Origin: Cellulomonas sp. PhB150
GTDB lineage: Bacteria; Actinomycetota; Actinomycetes; Actinomycetales; Cellulomonadaceae
Reading direction: 5' to 3'
DNA: 64,000 nt
Assembly (NCBI RefSeq): GCF_003755175.1
Contig: NZ_RKHX01000002.1
Location: 62,001 to 126,000, forward strand
Positions 50,805 through 59,586 of the stretch are shown piece by piece; positions within the stretch are counted from its first letter, which is position 1; every line of letters starts with the position of its first letter. Under the pieces are notes generated by a model. That model saw only the letters and a program-made list of their open reading frames with translations, was not told the DNA's origin and searched no databases. Both the position numbers and the translations under genes were made by a program.

Positions 50805-52031
50805 ATGGACGGCGTGGGGATTCTCGAGGGTGAGGTGCGCGAGCTCATCCGACGGCGGGGGCTGGACCCCGTGCGCGACCGCCCGGGGATCGACGCGCTC
50901 GTCGCGGACGCGATGGCGGACTACGACGAGCGCTCGGTCATCGGCTCGGTCCCCGTCCTGCCGGACCCGGCCGCCGCGCACAAGGCCGTGGTCGACGCGG
51001 TGGCGGGGCTCGGGCCGCTGCAGCGGTACCTCGACGACCCGGAGGTCGAGGAGATCTGGATCAACAGCCCCTCGCAGGTCTTCGTCGCCCGACGAGGCGA
51101 GGCCGAGCTGACCACCACGATGCTGACCGACGCGCAGGTGCGCGACCTGGTCGAGCAGATGCTCAAGGCATCCGGGCGCCGGCTCGACCTCTCGAGCCCG
51201 TTCGTCGACGCGTCCCTGCCCGGTGGGGAGCGGATCCACGCCGTGATCCCGGACGTGACCCGGCGGCACTGGTCGGTGAACATCCGCAAGTACGTCGTGC
51301 GGGCCTCGGGGCTCGACGAGCTCGTCGCGCTCGGCTCGCTCACGCCCCACGCGGCGGCGTTCCTGGCCGCGGCCGTCCGGACCGGGCTCAACGTGCTGGT
51401 CTCCGGGGCGACCCAGGCGGGCAAGACGACCATGCTGAACGCGCTCGCGGGCTCGATCGGGCCGCGGGAGCGCGTGGTGAGCTGCGAGGAGGTCTTCGAG
51501 CTGCGGCTCGCGGCCCGCGACTGGGTGGCGATGCAGTGCCGGCAGGCGAGCTTGGAGGGGACCGGCGAGATCCCGCTGCGGCGGCTCGTCAAGGAGGCGC
51601 TGCGCATGCGGCCGAGCCGGCTCATCGTCGGCGAGGTGCGTGAGGCCGAGGCGCTCGACCTGCTCATCGCGCTGAACGCTGGCGTCCCCGCGATGTGCAC
51701 GATCCATGCCAACTCCGCCCGCGAGGCGCTGACCAAGCTCTGCACGCTGCCGCTCCTGGCGGGCGAGAACGTCTCGGACCGGTTCGTCGTGCCGACGGTC
51801 GCGTCCGCCGTGGACCTCGTCGTCCACCTCGACCACGACGCCTCCGGTCGCCGCCGCGTGCGGGAGGTCGTGGCCGTGCCGGGTCGGGTGGAGCAGGGGG
51901 TCGTGGAGACCGCCGACCTGTTCGTGACGCGCGGCGACCGGCTCGTGCGCGGGGACGGCTTCCCGCCGCACGCGGAGCGCTTCGCGCGCAACGGCATCGA
52001 CCTCGCGGCGCTGCTGCGGGCCAGGGACTGA
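50805..52031 (+). CDS. tadA: Tad/CpaF-type pilus assembly ATPase
   Basis: 408 residues. GLGPLQRYLDDPEVEEIWINSP is the CpaF/TadA N-terminal signature; Walker A SGATQAGKTTMLNALA, Asp box VVSCEEVFELRL, Walker B PSRLIVGEVREAEALDLLIAL, His box PAMCTIHANSAREAL. It energises assembly of Flp-type pili. ATG has a GGGCGGGGGG run upstream. It heads a seven-gene operon with almost no spacing. Confidence 0.93.
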   Translation: MDGVGILEGEVRELIRRRGLDPVRDRPGIDALVADAMADYDERSVIGSVPVLPDPAAAHKAVVDAVAGLGPLQRYLDDPEVEEIWINSPSQVFVARRGEAELTTTMLTDAQVRDLVEQMLKASGRRLDLSSPFVDASLPGGERIHAVIPDVTRRHWSVNIRKYVVRASGLDELVALGSLTPHAAAFLAAAVRTGLNVLVSGATQAGKTTMLNALAGSIGPRERVVSCEEVFELRLAARDWVAMQCRQASLEGTGEIPLRRLVKEALRMRPSRLIVGEVREAEALDLLIALNAGVPAMCTIHANSAREALTKLCTLPLLAGENVSDRFVVPTVASAVDLVVHLDHDASGRRRVREVVAVPGRVEQGVVETADLFVTRGDRLVRGDGFPPHAERFARNGIDLAALLRARD

Positions 52032-52034
52032 GCG

Positions 52035-52898
52035 GTGGGGGTCGTCGTCGGGCTCGTCCTCGGTGCTGGGCTGGCGTGCGTCTGGTGGTCGTTCTGGCCG
52101 CCGTCGCCGCCCGACGAGACGGCGTCGCGACTCACGTGGCGCACCCGCACCCAGGACACGCTCGTCCAGGCGGGGGTCGCCGGGGTCACGCCGGGCGGGA
52201 TGGTCGCGGCGAGCGCGCTGCTCTCCCTGGTGGTGCTGGTGATCGGGCTCGCCGTGACGCGGACGCCGTCCATCGCGCTGTGCTTCACGGTGTTCGCCGC
52301 GTTCGGGCCGTGGGCGCTCCTGCGCGGGCGCGCCCGGCGACGGCGTGTGCGGCTGCGCGAGCTGTGGCCCGACGTGGTCGACCACCTCGGCTCGGGCATC
52401 CGGGCGGGGCTCGCGCTGCCCGAGGCCGTGGCGCAGCTCGCCGAGCGCGGGCCGGTCGAGCTGCAGGCGCCGTTCCGCGCGTTCGCGGAGGACTACCGGG
52501 CCACCGGGCGGTTCGGGGAGTGCCTCGACCGGCTCAAGGCCACCCTGGCCGATCCGGTCGCCGACCGGATCATCGAGGCGCTGCGCCTCACGCGCGACGT
52601 GGGCGGCACTGACCTCGGGCGGCTCCTGCGGACCCTGTCGGCGTTCCTGCGCGACGACCTGCGGACGCGCGGTGAGCTCGAGGCGCGGCAGTCGTGGACG
52701 GTGAACGCCGCACGCCTCGCGGTCTCCGCGCCCTGGGTGGTCCTCGCGCTGCTCTCGACGCGTCCCGAGGCGGCGCAGGCGTACGACACCGTCGCGGGGT
52801 TCGCGGTGCTCGTCATCGGCGGGGCGTGCACGGTGGTCGCCTACCTGCTCATGCTGCGGGTGGCGCGGCTGCCCGACGAGCCACGGGTGCTGCGGTGA
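52035..52898 (+). CDS. tadB: Tad pilus platform protein TadB
   Basis: 287 residues, type II secretion F family. About four membrane helices: one at the N-terminus, one at about 58-90, and two at about 215-240 and 252-275. The cytoplasmic F domain contains DHLGSGIRAGLALPEAVAQLAERGP, typical of TadB. Inner-membrane platform acting with TadA and TadC. Starts three bases after tadA and overlaps tadC by four bases. Confidence 0.9.
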   Translation: MGVVVGLVLGAGLACVWWSFWPPSPPDETASRLTWRTRTQDTLVQAGVAGVTPGGMVAASALLSLVVLVIGLAVTRTPSIALCFTVFAAFGPWALLRGRARRRRVRLRELWPDVVDHLGSGIRAGLALPEAVAQLAERGPVELQAPFRAFAEDYRATGRFGECLDRLKATLADPVADRIIEALRLTRDVGGTDLGRLLRTLSAFLRDDLRTRGELEARQSWTVNAARLAVSAPWVVLALLSTRPEAAQAYDTVAGFAVLVIGGACTVVAYLLMLRVARLPDEPRVLR

Positions 52899-53827
52899 TC
52901 GCCCCGCTGACGGGCGCCGCCATCGGGCTGCTCGGCGGCCTCGGGCTCGTGCTCATCGTCTCGCGCCTCCGTTCCCGCCGGATCACGCTGGACCAGCGGC
53001 TGGCGCCCTACCTGCGACCGCAGCGCACGGCGTCCGCGCTCCTCGGCGAACCGGTCGCGCGAGGTCCTCTCAGCGCACTCGAGCGGCTCGCCGCTCCGCT
53101 CATGGCCGACGGGGTGCGGCTCGTCGGCCGGGTCGGGTCGCCGACCGCGGACGTGCGGCGGCGGCTGGTGCGGGCCGGGCGGTCCGAGTCGGTCGAGCAG
53201 TTCCGTGCCGGGCAGGTCGTCGGGGGAGTGCTGGGCCTGGCCGCCGGGCTCACCCTCGCCCTCGCCCTCGCGGCGACCCGCCATACCGCGACGCCCGCGC
53301 TCGTCGTGCTCGTGGCGATCTGCGGCGTCACCGGGCTGCTCGCGCGGGACTGGCTGCTGACGCGGCAGGTCCGCGCGCGCGAGGCGAGGATGCTCGCCGA
53401 GCTCCCGACCATCGCCGAGCTCATCGCGCTCGCGGTCACCGCGGGCGAGGGCGCGACGGGGGCGCTCGAGCGGGTCGTGCGCACGTCGCACGGCGAGCTC
53501 ACCGCCGAGCTCGCCCGCACCCTGGCGGACGCGCGCTCCGGCACGCCCGTGACCACAGCGCTCGACCGGCTCGCGGGCCGCACTGGGCTGGCGCCCCTGG
53601 CACGGTTCGCCGAAGGCGTCGCGGTCGCGTTGGAGCGCGGCACGCCCCTGGCGGACGTCCTGCGCGCGCAGGCGCAGGACGTGCGCGAGGAAGGGCGGCG
53701 CAGCCTCATGGAGTCGGGTGGTCGGCGCGAGGTCGCGATGATGATCCCGGTCGTCTTCGTCATCCTCCCGGTGACCGTCGTCTTCGCCGTGTTCCCGAGC
53801 CTCGTCGTGCTGCGGGTGGGCCTGTGA
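52895..53827 (+). CDS. tadC: Tad pilus platform protein TadC
   Basis: 310 residues, second F-family protein. Membrane helices at about 3-23, 105-150 (two) and 280-305. The F domain has ELPTIAELIALAVTAGEGATGALERVV and FAEGVAVALERGTPLADVLRAQAQD. Forms the pilus assembly platform together with TadB. GTGA overlap with tadB gives translational coupling. A 69-base gap with a strong AGGGAGG site leads to the pilin gene, allowing higher pilin translation. Confidence 0.9.
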   Translation: MIAPLTGAAIGLLGGLGLVLIVSRLRSRRITLDQRLAPYLRPQRTASALLGEPVARGPLSALERLAAPLMADGVRLVGRVGSPTADVRRRLVRAGRSESVEQFRAGQVVGGVLGLAAGLTLALALAATRHTATPALVVLVAICGVTGLLARDWLLTRQVRAREARMLAELPTIAELIALAVTAGEGATGALERVVRTSHGELTAELARTLADARSGTPVTTALDRLAGRTGLAPLARFAEGVAVALERGTPLADVLRAQAQDVREEGRRSLMESGGRREVAMMIPVVFVILPVTVVFAVFPSLVVLRVGL

Positions 53828-53896
53828 GCCCCGCCGCCCGACCACCGAGCAGCCCAGCAGCACCCCACCGACCGCGCACCACCAGGGAGGACCACC

Positions 53897-54115
53897 ATGA
53901 CGACGACCACGCGAACAACCCGACGATCCCGCCCCCGTGCAGCCTGGGCCGCACTGCTCCGGCGCCTGCCCGGGCCGGGCAGCGACCGCGGCGACGTCCC
54001 CGGCTGGGTGCTCGTCACCCTCATGACCGCCGGCCTGGTCACCGCACTGTGGGTCCTGGCCGGCGACACCCTCAGCGACGTCTTCTCGGACGCCATCAAG
54101 AGCGTCCACGGCTGA
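53897..54115 (+). CDS. short Flp/type IVb pilin-like protein
   Basis: 72 residues: a basic N-terminal half, then DVPGWVLVTLMTAGLVTALWVLAGDTLSDVFSDAIKSVHG, one hydrophobic helix with a short polar tail. The position after tadC and the size suit the major Flp pilin of actinobacterial Tad loci. There is no clear prepilin cleavage site with Glu at +5, so processing is uncertain. AGGGAGG lies six bases before ATG. Its TGA overlaps the presumed start of the next gene. Confidence 0.78.
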   Translation: MTTTTRTTRRSRPRAAWAALLRRLPGPGSDRGDVPGWVLVTLMTAGLVTALWVLAGDTLSDVFSDAIKSVHG

Positions 54116-54483
54116 CCGACGCGGGCTCCGCGATCGTCGACTTCGCGCTGATCGGCGCGCTGGTCACCGTGCTGTTCGTCGCGATCGTGCAGCTCACGCT
54201 CGTGCTGCACGTGCGGAACACGCTCATCGACTCGGCGAGCGAGGGCGCCCGGTACGGCGCGCTCGCGGGCAACGACACCGACGACGCCGTCGCCCGCACC
54301 CGCCAGCTGGTCGACGGCGCGCTGTCATCGCGGTTCTCCGACGACGTCGCGGCGCGACGGGTCGAGCGCGACGGGCTCGAGCTCGTGCAGGTCGACGTCA
54401 CCGCGCCGCTGCCTGCCCTCGGCTTCGTCGGCGCCGTCGGATCGCTCACCGTCCACGGCCACGCGCTCGCCGAGGTCCCGTGA
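54112..54483 (+). CDS. TadE-like minor pilin
   Basis: 123 residues: N-terminal helix (SAIVDFALIGALVTVLFVAIVQLTLVLHV) and an extracytoplasmic domain, with NTLIDSASEGARYGAL, the TadE core. No ATG, GTG or TTG exists at the natural start; the frame opens with CTG overlapping the pilin stop (CTGA), analogous to ATGA junctions in this operon. GTG at 54049 would add 21 basic residues and overlap the pilin by 67 bases. The start is therefore uncertain; the protein is not. Confidence 0.8.
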   Translation: MTDAGSAIVDFALIGALVTVLFVAIVQLTLVLHVRNTLIDSASEGARYGALAGNDTDDAVARTRQLVDGALSSRFSDDVAARRVERDGLELVQVDVTAPLPALGFVGAVGSLTVHGHALAEVP

Positions 54484-54929
54484 GCCGGTGGGAGCTCCCG
54501 CGCGGCGACGAGGGGAGCGCGATCATCGAGTTCATCGGCGTCTCGCTCGTCCTGCTGGTGCCGCTCGTCTACCTGGTGCTCGTGCTGGGCAAGATCGAGG
54601 CCGCGACGTTCGCCGTGGAAGGTGCGGCGCGCGAGGCCGCGCGCGTGTACGTGCGGTCGGACTCGGCCGACGAGGGCTCGCGGGCCGCCGTCGCCTCCGT
54701 GGGCATCGCTCTGCAGGACCAGGGATTCACCGACGACCCCGCCGGGGCGCTCACCGTCGTCTGCTCCGAGGACCCGTGCCTCACGCCCGGGGGAGACGTC
54801 GAGGCCGACGTGGAGATCAGCGTGCCTCTGCCGTTCGTGCCGGGGTTCGTGCGCGACGCCGTGCCGCTGGCGGTGCCGGTCAGCGCCACGCGCTCGGCGC
54901 CGGTCGACGAGTACCGGGCGGGCGGGTGA
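54480..54929 (+). CDS. TadE family pilus protein
   Basis: 149 residues. A charged start, then EGSAIIEFIGVSLVLLVPLVYLVLVLGKIEAATFAVEGAAREAARV, the TadE helix followed by the conserved alanine-rich stalk. Two cysteines (VVCSEDPC) may form a disulfide. GTGA overlap with the gene before and with the gene after. Probably a minor pilin or assembly factor. Confidence 0.88.
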   Translation: MSRWELPRGDEGSAIIEFIGVSLVLLVPLVYLVLVLGKIEAATFAVEGAAREAARVYVRSDSADEGSRAAVASVGIALQDQGFTDDPAGALTVVCSEDPCLTPGGDVEADVEISVPLPFVPGFVRDAVPLAVPVSATRSAPVDEYRAGG

Positions 54930-55435
54930 CGGCGGCGGTGAGCCGGTGGAGAACGACGTGGCGCCGGCGATCGCTGGTGCGGCGAGGCGGCGACGACGGG
55001 CAGATCATGCTCCTGACCATCGGGTTCGTGGTCGTCGCGCTGCTGCTCATCTCCGTCGTCGCGTCGGCTGCCGGCGTGCACCTCGAGCGCAAGCGACTGC
55101 TCGCGCTCGCGGACGTGATGGCCCTCGAGGCCGCCGACGCCGTGGACGACGACGCCTACTTCGCCCCCGGCGCCGGCCGCGGCGACCCCGGCACCGAGCC
55201 GGCAGCGATCTCGACGGCGACCGTCCGCGCCGCCGCCGCCGAGTACCTGGCCGACAATCCGGCAGCGACCGCCCGGTGGCGCGACTTCGGCTACACCGCC
55301 GCGGCCGTCGACGGCGGGGCGACCGCGCACGTCGAGCTCGCCGCGGTCGTGCGGCCGGTGATCATCTCCTGGGTGCTCGCTCCGTGGTCCGACGGCATCA
55401 CGATCACCGCCGAGTCGGACGCGAGCGCCCGCTGA
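54926..55435 (+). CDS. TadG-like pilus protein (N-terminal Flp_N type)
   Basis: 169 residues. DDGQIMLLTIGFVVVALLLISVVASAAGVHLERKRLLALADVMALEAADA is the TadG/RcpC-associated N-terminal helix and stalk (putative Flp pilus-assembly TadE/G-like). The von Willebrand domain of full TadG is missing, as is usual in actinobacteria. GTGA overlap with the preceding gene. Last gene of the Tad operon; no prepilin peptidase or CpaE/TadZ homologue lies here. Confidence 0.85.
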   Translation: MTAAVSRWRTTWRRRSLVRRGGDDGQIMLLTIGFVVVALLLISVVASAAGVHLERKRLLALADVMALEAADAVDDDAYFAPGAGRGDPGTEPAAISTATVRAAAAEYLADNPAATARWRDFGYTAAAVDGGATAHVELAAVVRPVIISWVLAPWSDGITITAESDASAR

Positions 55436-55571
55436 GCGATCCGCGTGACGCCCCCGGCGGCCCTGTGGCGGCCCCGTGGCACCCCCGTGGCCGGCGTCGC
55501 AGGTGCTGTCGCACGTGATGCAGCCGGGCCGTGTGTGCCGCGCACGTCGATGCCCGGTAGCCTGGACGGTC

Positions 55572-56687
55572 GTGGCCACCACCGACTTTCCCGCCGAGAT
55601 CCGTGATCTGCGCAGCACCCTGGGCTCGATCCAGGCCGTGAGCGACCCGACCACGCTGAAGGCGAAGATCGCCGAGCTGTCCGAGCAGGCGTCGGTCCCC
55701 AACCTGTGGGACGACCCCGAGGCGGCCCAGAAGGTCACCAGCGCGCTGTCCCAGACACAGTCCGAGCTCGACCGCGTGAGCAAGCTCGGCGGCCGGATCG
55801 ACGACCTCGAGACGCTCGTCGAGATGGCCGTCGAGATGGACGACGAGGACACGCTCAACGAGGCCGACGCCGAGCTGGTCAAGATCCGCAAGGACCTGGG
55901 CGAGCTCGAGGTCCGCACGCTGCTGGCCGGCGAGTACGACCAGCGCGAGGCGGTCGTCACGATCCGCTCGGGTGCCGGTGGCGTGGACGCCGCCGACTTC
56001 GCCGAGATGCTGCTGCGCATGTACCTGCGCTGGGCCGAGCGCCACAACTACCCGACCACCGTGCTGGACACCTCCTACGCGGAGGAGGCCGGGCTGAAGT
56101 CGGCCACCTTCGAGGTCAAGGCGCCGTACGCGTTCGGGCACCTGTCGGTCGAGGCCGGCACGCACCGCCTGGTGCGCATCTCGCCGTTCGACAACCAGGG
56201 CCGCCGCCAGACGTCGTTCGCCGCGGTCGAGGTCATCCCGCTGATCGAGCAGACCGACTCCGTCGAGATCCCCGAGTCGGAGATCAAGGTCGACGTCTTC
56301 CGCTCGTCCGGCCCGGGTGGGCAGTCGGTCAACACGACCGACTCCGCCGTGCGCATGACGCACATCCCGACCGGCATCGTCGTGTCGATGCAGAACGAGA
56401 AGTCGCAGATCCAGAACCGCGCCGCCGCCCTGCGCGTGCTCCAGTCCCGCCTGCTCCTGGTCCGCAAGGCCGAGGAGGACGCGAAGAAGAAGGAGATGGC
56501 CGGCGACATCAAGGCCAGCTGGGGCGACCAGATGCGCTCCTACGTGCTGCAGCCGTACCAGATGGTCAAGGACCTGCGCACCGAGCACGAGGTCGGCAAC
56601 CCGTCCGCCGTGTTCGACGGGGACATCGACGACTTCATCGAGGCTGGCATCCGGTGGCGCAAGGAGCAGGAGATGGCGAACAGCTGA
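55572..56687 (+). CDS. prfB: peptide chain release factor 2
   Basis: 371-residue RF2, which reads UGA and UAA. The GGQ that triggers hydrolysis is at 249-251 and the stop-codon-reading SPF is at 204-206 in RISPFDNQG. The coding frame is continuous, so there is no programmed frameshift as in E. coli prfB. GTG start lies eight bases after TAGCCT (55558-55563), a leaderless pattern. In actinobacteria prfB normally stands ahead of ftsE-ftsX; here the sugar transporter operon is inserted between them. Confidence 0.97.
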   Translation: MATTDFPAEIRDLRSTLGSIQAVSDPTTLKAKIAELSEQASVPNLWDDPEAAQKVTSALSQTQSELDRVSKLGGRIDDLETLVEMAVEMDDEDTLNEADAELVKIRKDLGELEVRTLLAGEYDQREAVVTIRSGAGGVDAADFAEMLLRMYLRWAERHNYPTTVLDTSYAEEAGLKSATFEVKAPYAFGHLSVEAGTHRLVRISPFDNQGRRQTSFAAVEVIPLIEQTDSVEIPESEIKVDVFRSSGPGGQSVNTTDSAVRMTHIPTGIVVSMQNEKSQIQNRAAALRVLQSRLLLVRKAEEDAKKKEMAGDIKASWGDQMRSYVLQPYQMVKDLRTEHEVGNPSAVFDGDIDDFIEAGIRWRKEQEMANS

Positions 56688-56759
56688 CGTTCGTCACACC
56701 GCCGGCCGCCGCCCGCGAGCCCCAGCCGGCAGCACCTTCCCGCCGCGCGTCGCGGGGGG

Positions 56760-56807
56760 TTGTGTTCAGCGTTGATGCCGCTAGGTGCGATCAAGGCTGA
56801 ACACAAG
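56760..56807. repeat. inverted-repeat element, copy A
   Basis: Arms TTGTGTTCAGCGTTGAT and ATCAAGGCTGAACACAA (17 bp, one mismatch) enclose a 14-base spacer. Near identical to copy B, differing only in the spacer (CTAGGTGCG versus CTATGTGTG). It lies 72 bases after the prfB stop codon. Confidence 0.88.
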
Positions 56808-56933
56808 CGGCGGTGAACCTTCCCGCGGCTCCCCGGGTCGCAGGGGTCTCGCCCCGACGCCGGCCGCTGCCCGCGTCGCGCACTGATCCCCATGCGGCGC
56901 CGGGCCCCGCGTCCTCTCCTCGGCGCGCGGGCG

Positions 56934-56982
56934 CTTGTGTTCAGCGTTGATGCCGCTATGTGTGATCAAGGCTGAACACAAG
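56934..56982. repeat. inverted-repeat element, copy B
   Basis: 49 bp from CTTGTGTTC to GAACACAAG, the same structure as copy A 174 bp upstream. The flanks of A and B are different, so the element rather than the region was copied. No target-site duplication is obvious. Confidence 0.88.
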
Positions 56983-57346
56983 GGTTCTGCAGCGAGGGGA
57001 GTGGCCCGGAGCGGTGGTCGACCGCGACGGGCGTCACCCGTTCGCGTGACTTCGGGCGCGCGGCACGGGACGGACCCCGCTCGAGCCATCGACGCCGCGA
57101 GCAGGTGGCCTCGGGGCCGCGAGCCACGCGCGGCCCGACGCTGCCCGCGCCGCCCGACGAGCCCTCGGCGCAGCCCCGCAGCCCGCCGAGCAGCGTGTTC
57201 GTGCCCCAGCCGCCGGGCTCAGGGCTTGCACAGGGTTTGTTGCGGCACCCAACATGAAGTGATTGCCGGGGGCATGTCGGACAACGGCCACCAGGGTCGA
57301 AGGTCCCAGGAAGGTCACGATTCGGCGACGGATCCGGTGTTCATGC

Positions 57347-57387
57347 TTGTGAGGACGCCGGGACGGACATATGTTGTGGCCCGCAAC
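57347..57387 (+). promoter_or_regulatory. sugar-transporter promoter with overlapping operator-like repeat
   Basis: TTGTGA (57347-57352) and TATGTT (57370-57375) are 17 bp apart. An inverted repeat GTTGTGG-C-CCGCAAC (57373-57387, one mismatch) overlaps the -10 end and the start point; binding there would block transcription. A related GTTGCGG...CCAAC lies at 57238-57252. The ROK regulator encoded downstream is the likely ligand-responsive repressor. Confidence 0.6.
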
Positions 57388-57457
57388 AATAGTCCGGCCG
57401 CTCTGATGCGCCGGCTGGAGACGGACGCGACGAGGCGTCGTCACGAGAGGGAGCACA

Positions 57458-58573
57458 ATGCGACGGAGCATGATGCTGGGGATGGCCGCCATCACGGCGA
57501 CCGGACTGCTGCTGGCTGGATGTAGCAGCGACGACTCGCCGGGCAGCGGCGAGAGCAGCGGGTCCACCGATGGTGGAGCCAAGCCGAAGGTCGGCGTGAT
57601 CCTTCCGGACACGAAGTCCTCGGCCCGGTGGGAGACCGCCGACAAGAAGTACCTGACCGAGGCCTTCGAGGCCGCTGGTGTCGACTCCGACATCCAGAAC
57701 GCCCAGGGCGACGCGACGCAGTTCCAGACGATCGCGGACCAGATGATCACGAGCGGCGTCAACGTCCTCATGATCGTCAACCTGGACTCCGGCTCGGGCA
57801 AGGCCGTCCTGGCCAAGGCCAAGCAGGCCGGCATCGCCACGATCGACTACGACCGCCTGACGCTGGGCGGCGGCGCGGACTTCTACGTGTCGTTCGACAA
57901 CAACAAGGTCGGCCAGCTCCAGGGCGAGGGCCTGCAGAAGTGCCTCGACGACGCCGGCAAGACGAAGGCCAACATCGCCTTCCTCAACGGCTCGCCGACC
58001 GACAACAACGCCACGCTGTTCACGGCCGGCGCCAAGGAGGCGCTGAAGGCCAAGATCGACAGCAAGGACTACACGGTCGTCGCCGAGCAGGCCGTCGACA
58101 AGTGGGACAACCAGATCGCCGGCACGGTGTTCGAGCAGATGTACACCGACACCTCCGGCAAGATCGACGGCGTCTACGCCGCCAACGACGGTCTGGCCAA
58201 CGCCACGATCGCCATCCTGAAGAAGAACGGCACCAACGGCATCCCGGTGACCGGTCAGGACGCGACGGACCAGGGCCTGCAGAACATCCTCGCGGGCGAC
58301 CAGTGCATGACCGTCTACAAGGCCGTCAAGAAGGAGGCCGACGCGGCCTCCGCGCTGGCCGTGGCGCTCGCCAAGGGTGAGGACCCGTCCTCGCAGGCGA
58401 CCGGCTCGGTCACCGACACCGAGACGAACCAGGAGGTCAAGGCGGTTCTTCTGGACCCGCAGGCCATCTACTTCGACAACGTGAAGGACGTCATCGCCGA
58501 CGGCTACACCACCAAGGAGAACGTCTGCACCGCGGACCTCGCTGCCAAGTGCACCGAGGCCGGCATCTCCTGA
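57458..58573 (+). CDS. sugar ABC transporter substrate-binding lipoprotein (xylose/ribose type)
   Basis: 371 residues. Lipoprotein signal peptide with lipobox LLAGC (lipidated cysteine at about residue 22) and a Ser/Gly-rich tether. The mature part is a periplasmic-binding-protein-4 fold of the XylF/RbsB group (KVGVILPDTKSSARWETAD, MIVNLDSGSG, YDRLTLGGGADFYVSFDN, GVYAANDGLANATIAIL, VTGQDATDQGLQNIL), most like D-xylose-binding XylF. ATG with GAGAGGGA upstream. First gene of an ABC importer operon. Confidence 0.9.
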   Translation: MRRSMMLGMAAITATGLLLAGCSSDDSPGSGESSGSTDGGAKPKVGVILPDTKSSARWETADKKYLTEAFEAAGVDSDIQNAQGDATQFQTIADQMITSGVNVLMIVNLDSGSGKAVLAKAKQAGIATIDYDRLTLGGGADFYVSFDNNKVGQLQGEGLQKCLDDAGKTKANIAFLNGSPTDNNATLFTAGAKEALKAKIDSKDYTVVAEQAVDKWDNQIAGTVFEQMYTDTSGKIDGVYAANDGLANATIAILKKNGTNGIPVTGQDATDQGLQNILAGDQCMTVYKAVKKEADAASALAVALAKGEDPSSQATGSVTDTETNQEVKAVLLDPQAIYFDNVKDVIADGYTTKENVCTADLAAKCTEAGIS

Positions 58574-58618
58574 CGCTCCACCCCGGGGCGACCGCTCACC
58601 GGCGGTCACCACGGTGAC

Positions 58619-58655
58619 GGCTGGGGCCGGTCCGCGACAGCGGCCGGCCCCAGCC
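58619..58655 (+). terminator. intercistronic stem-loop after the binding-protein gene
   Basis: Perfect 12-bp stem, 58619-58630 with 58644-58655, 13-base loop. A hairpin between the binding-protein gene and the ATPase gene is common in sugar transporter operons, stabilising the upstream mRNA or partly terminating so that binding protein is made in excess. Confidence 0.75.
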
Positions 58656-58731
58656 TGGCGTCCGTCAAGGACGCCGCAACGGGTCGCAAGGACGCGACCT
58701 GCTCAGACCCGCGACGACGCGGGGTGACTCG

Positions 58732-59586
58732 ATGTACGTGACGAGGTGGACGATGACACAAGCAGCGCATGCCGCACCCAACCAGGCGCCCCCGCCGATC
58801 CTCGAGGTCCGCGGAGGCCGCAAGAACTTCGGCGCTGTGCACGCCCTGCGGGGTGTCGATCTCGTGGCGCGAGCCGGCGAGGTGACCGCTCTCGTGGGCG
58901 ACAACGGGGCCGGCAAGTCGACGATGATCAAGTGCATCGCCGGCATCTACGGCTTCGACGCCGGTGAGGTCCTGTTCCAGGGCGAGCCCGTGCACATCAC
59001 GGACCCCGCCGAGGCCAACGACATGGGCATCGAGGTCGTCTACCAGGACCTGGCCTTGTGCGACAACCTCGACATCGTCCACAACATGTTCCTGGGCCGC
59101 GAGCTCAAGCGGGGCATCCAGCTCGACGAGCAGGCGATGGAGGCCCGTGCCGCGGAGGTGCTGGCCTCGCTGTCGGTGCGCACCGTGCGCTCGATCCGCC
59201 AGCACGTCGCCAGCCTCTCGGGCGGCCAGCGCCAGACGGTCGCCATCGCGCGCGCCGTGCTGTGGAACTCCAAGCTGGTCATCCTCGACGAGCCGACGGC
59301 CGCCCTCGGCGTCGCGCAGACCGAGCAGGTGCTGCAGCTGGTGCGCCGCCTGGCCGACGCCGGACTGGCCGTCGTCCTGGTCTCGCACAACATGAACGAC
59401 GTCTTCGAGGTCGCCGACGCCATCAACGTGCTCTACCTGGGCCAGACGGCCGCGCAGGTCCGCACCAAGGACAGCTCGCGCTCCGAGGTCATCGAGCTCA
59501 TCACGAGCGGATCGGCCAACGGCAACGCTGCCACCCCGGCGCTGAGCAAGACCACCCCCACGGCGAACGGGAGCAACCCGGCATGA
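58732..59586 (+). CDS. sugar ABC transporter ATP-binding protein, single ABC domain
   Basis: 284 residues. Walker A GDNGAGKST, Q-loop YQDLALCDN, signature LSGGQRQ, Walker B LVILDEPTAA, H-loop VSHN. Only one ABC domain, whereas XylG/RbsA have two, so two copies should pair, as in FrcA. The C-terminal Ala/Thr/Ser-rich tail is unusual. ATG at 58732 has GGGGTG upstream; ATG at 58753 (GAGGTGG) is an alternative. Overlaps the permease by four bases. Confidence 0.92.
   Translation: MYVTRWTMTQAAHAAPNQAPPPILEVRGGRKNFGAVHALRGVDLVARAGEVTALVGDNGAGKSTMIKCIAGIYGFDAGEVLFQGEPVHITDPAEANDMGIEVVYQDLALCDNLDIVHNMFLGRELKRGIQLDEQAMEARAAEVLASLSVRTVRSIRQHVASLSGGQRQTVAIARAVLWNSKLVILDEPTAALGVAQTEQVLQLVRRLADAGLAVVLVSHNMNDVFEVADAINVLYLGQTAAQVRTKDSSRSEVIELITSGSANGNAATPALSKTTPTANGSNPA

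Larger units (their letters stand above)
56688..57457. other. 770-bp non-coding region between prfB and the sugar transporter
   Basis: No convincing gene. It contains the two inverted-repeat copies at 56760-56807 and 56934-56982, a GTTGCGGCACCCAAC motif at 57238-57252 that resembles the later operator, and the promoter at 57347-57375. Frames here lack ribosome-binding sites and have the composition of read-through frames. Confidence 0.7.

Noticed and set aside
55572..55700. Programmed frameshift in prfB
   Set aside because: The frame is continuous from GTG to stop with no in-frame UGA near the start, so no frameshift is needed.
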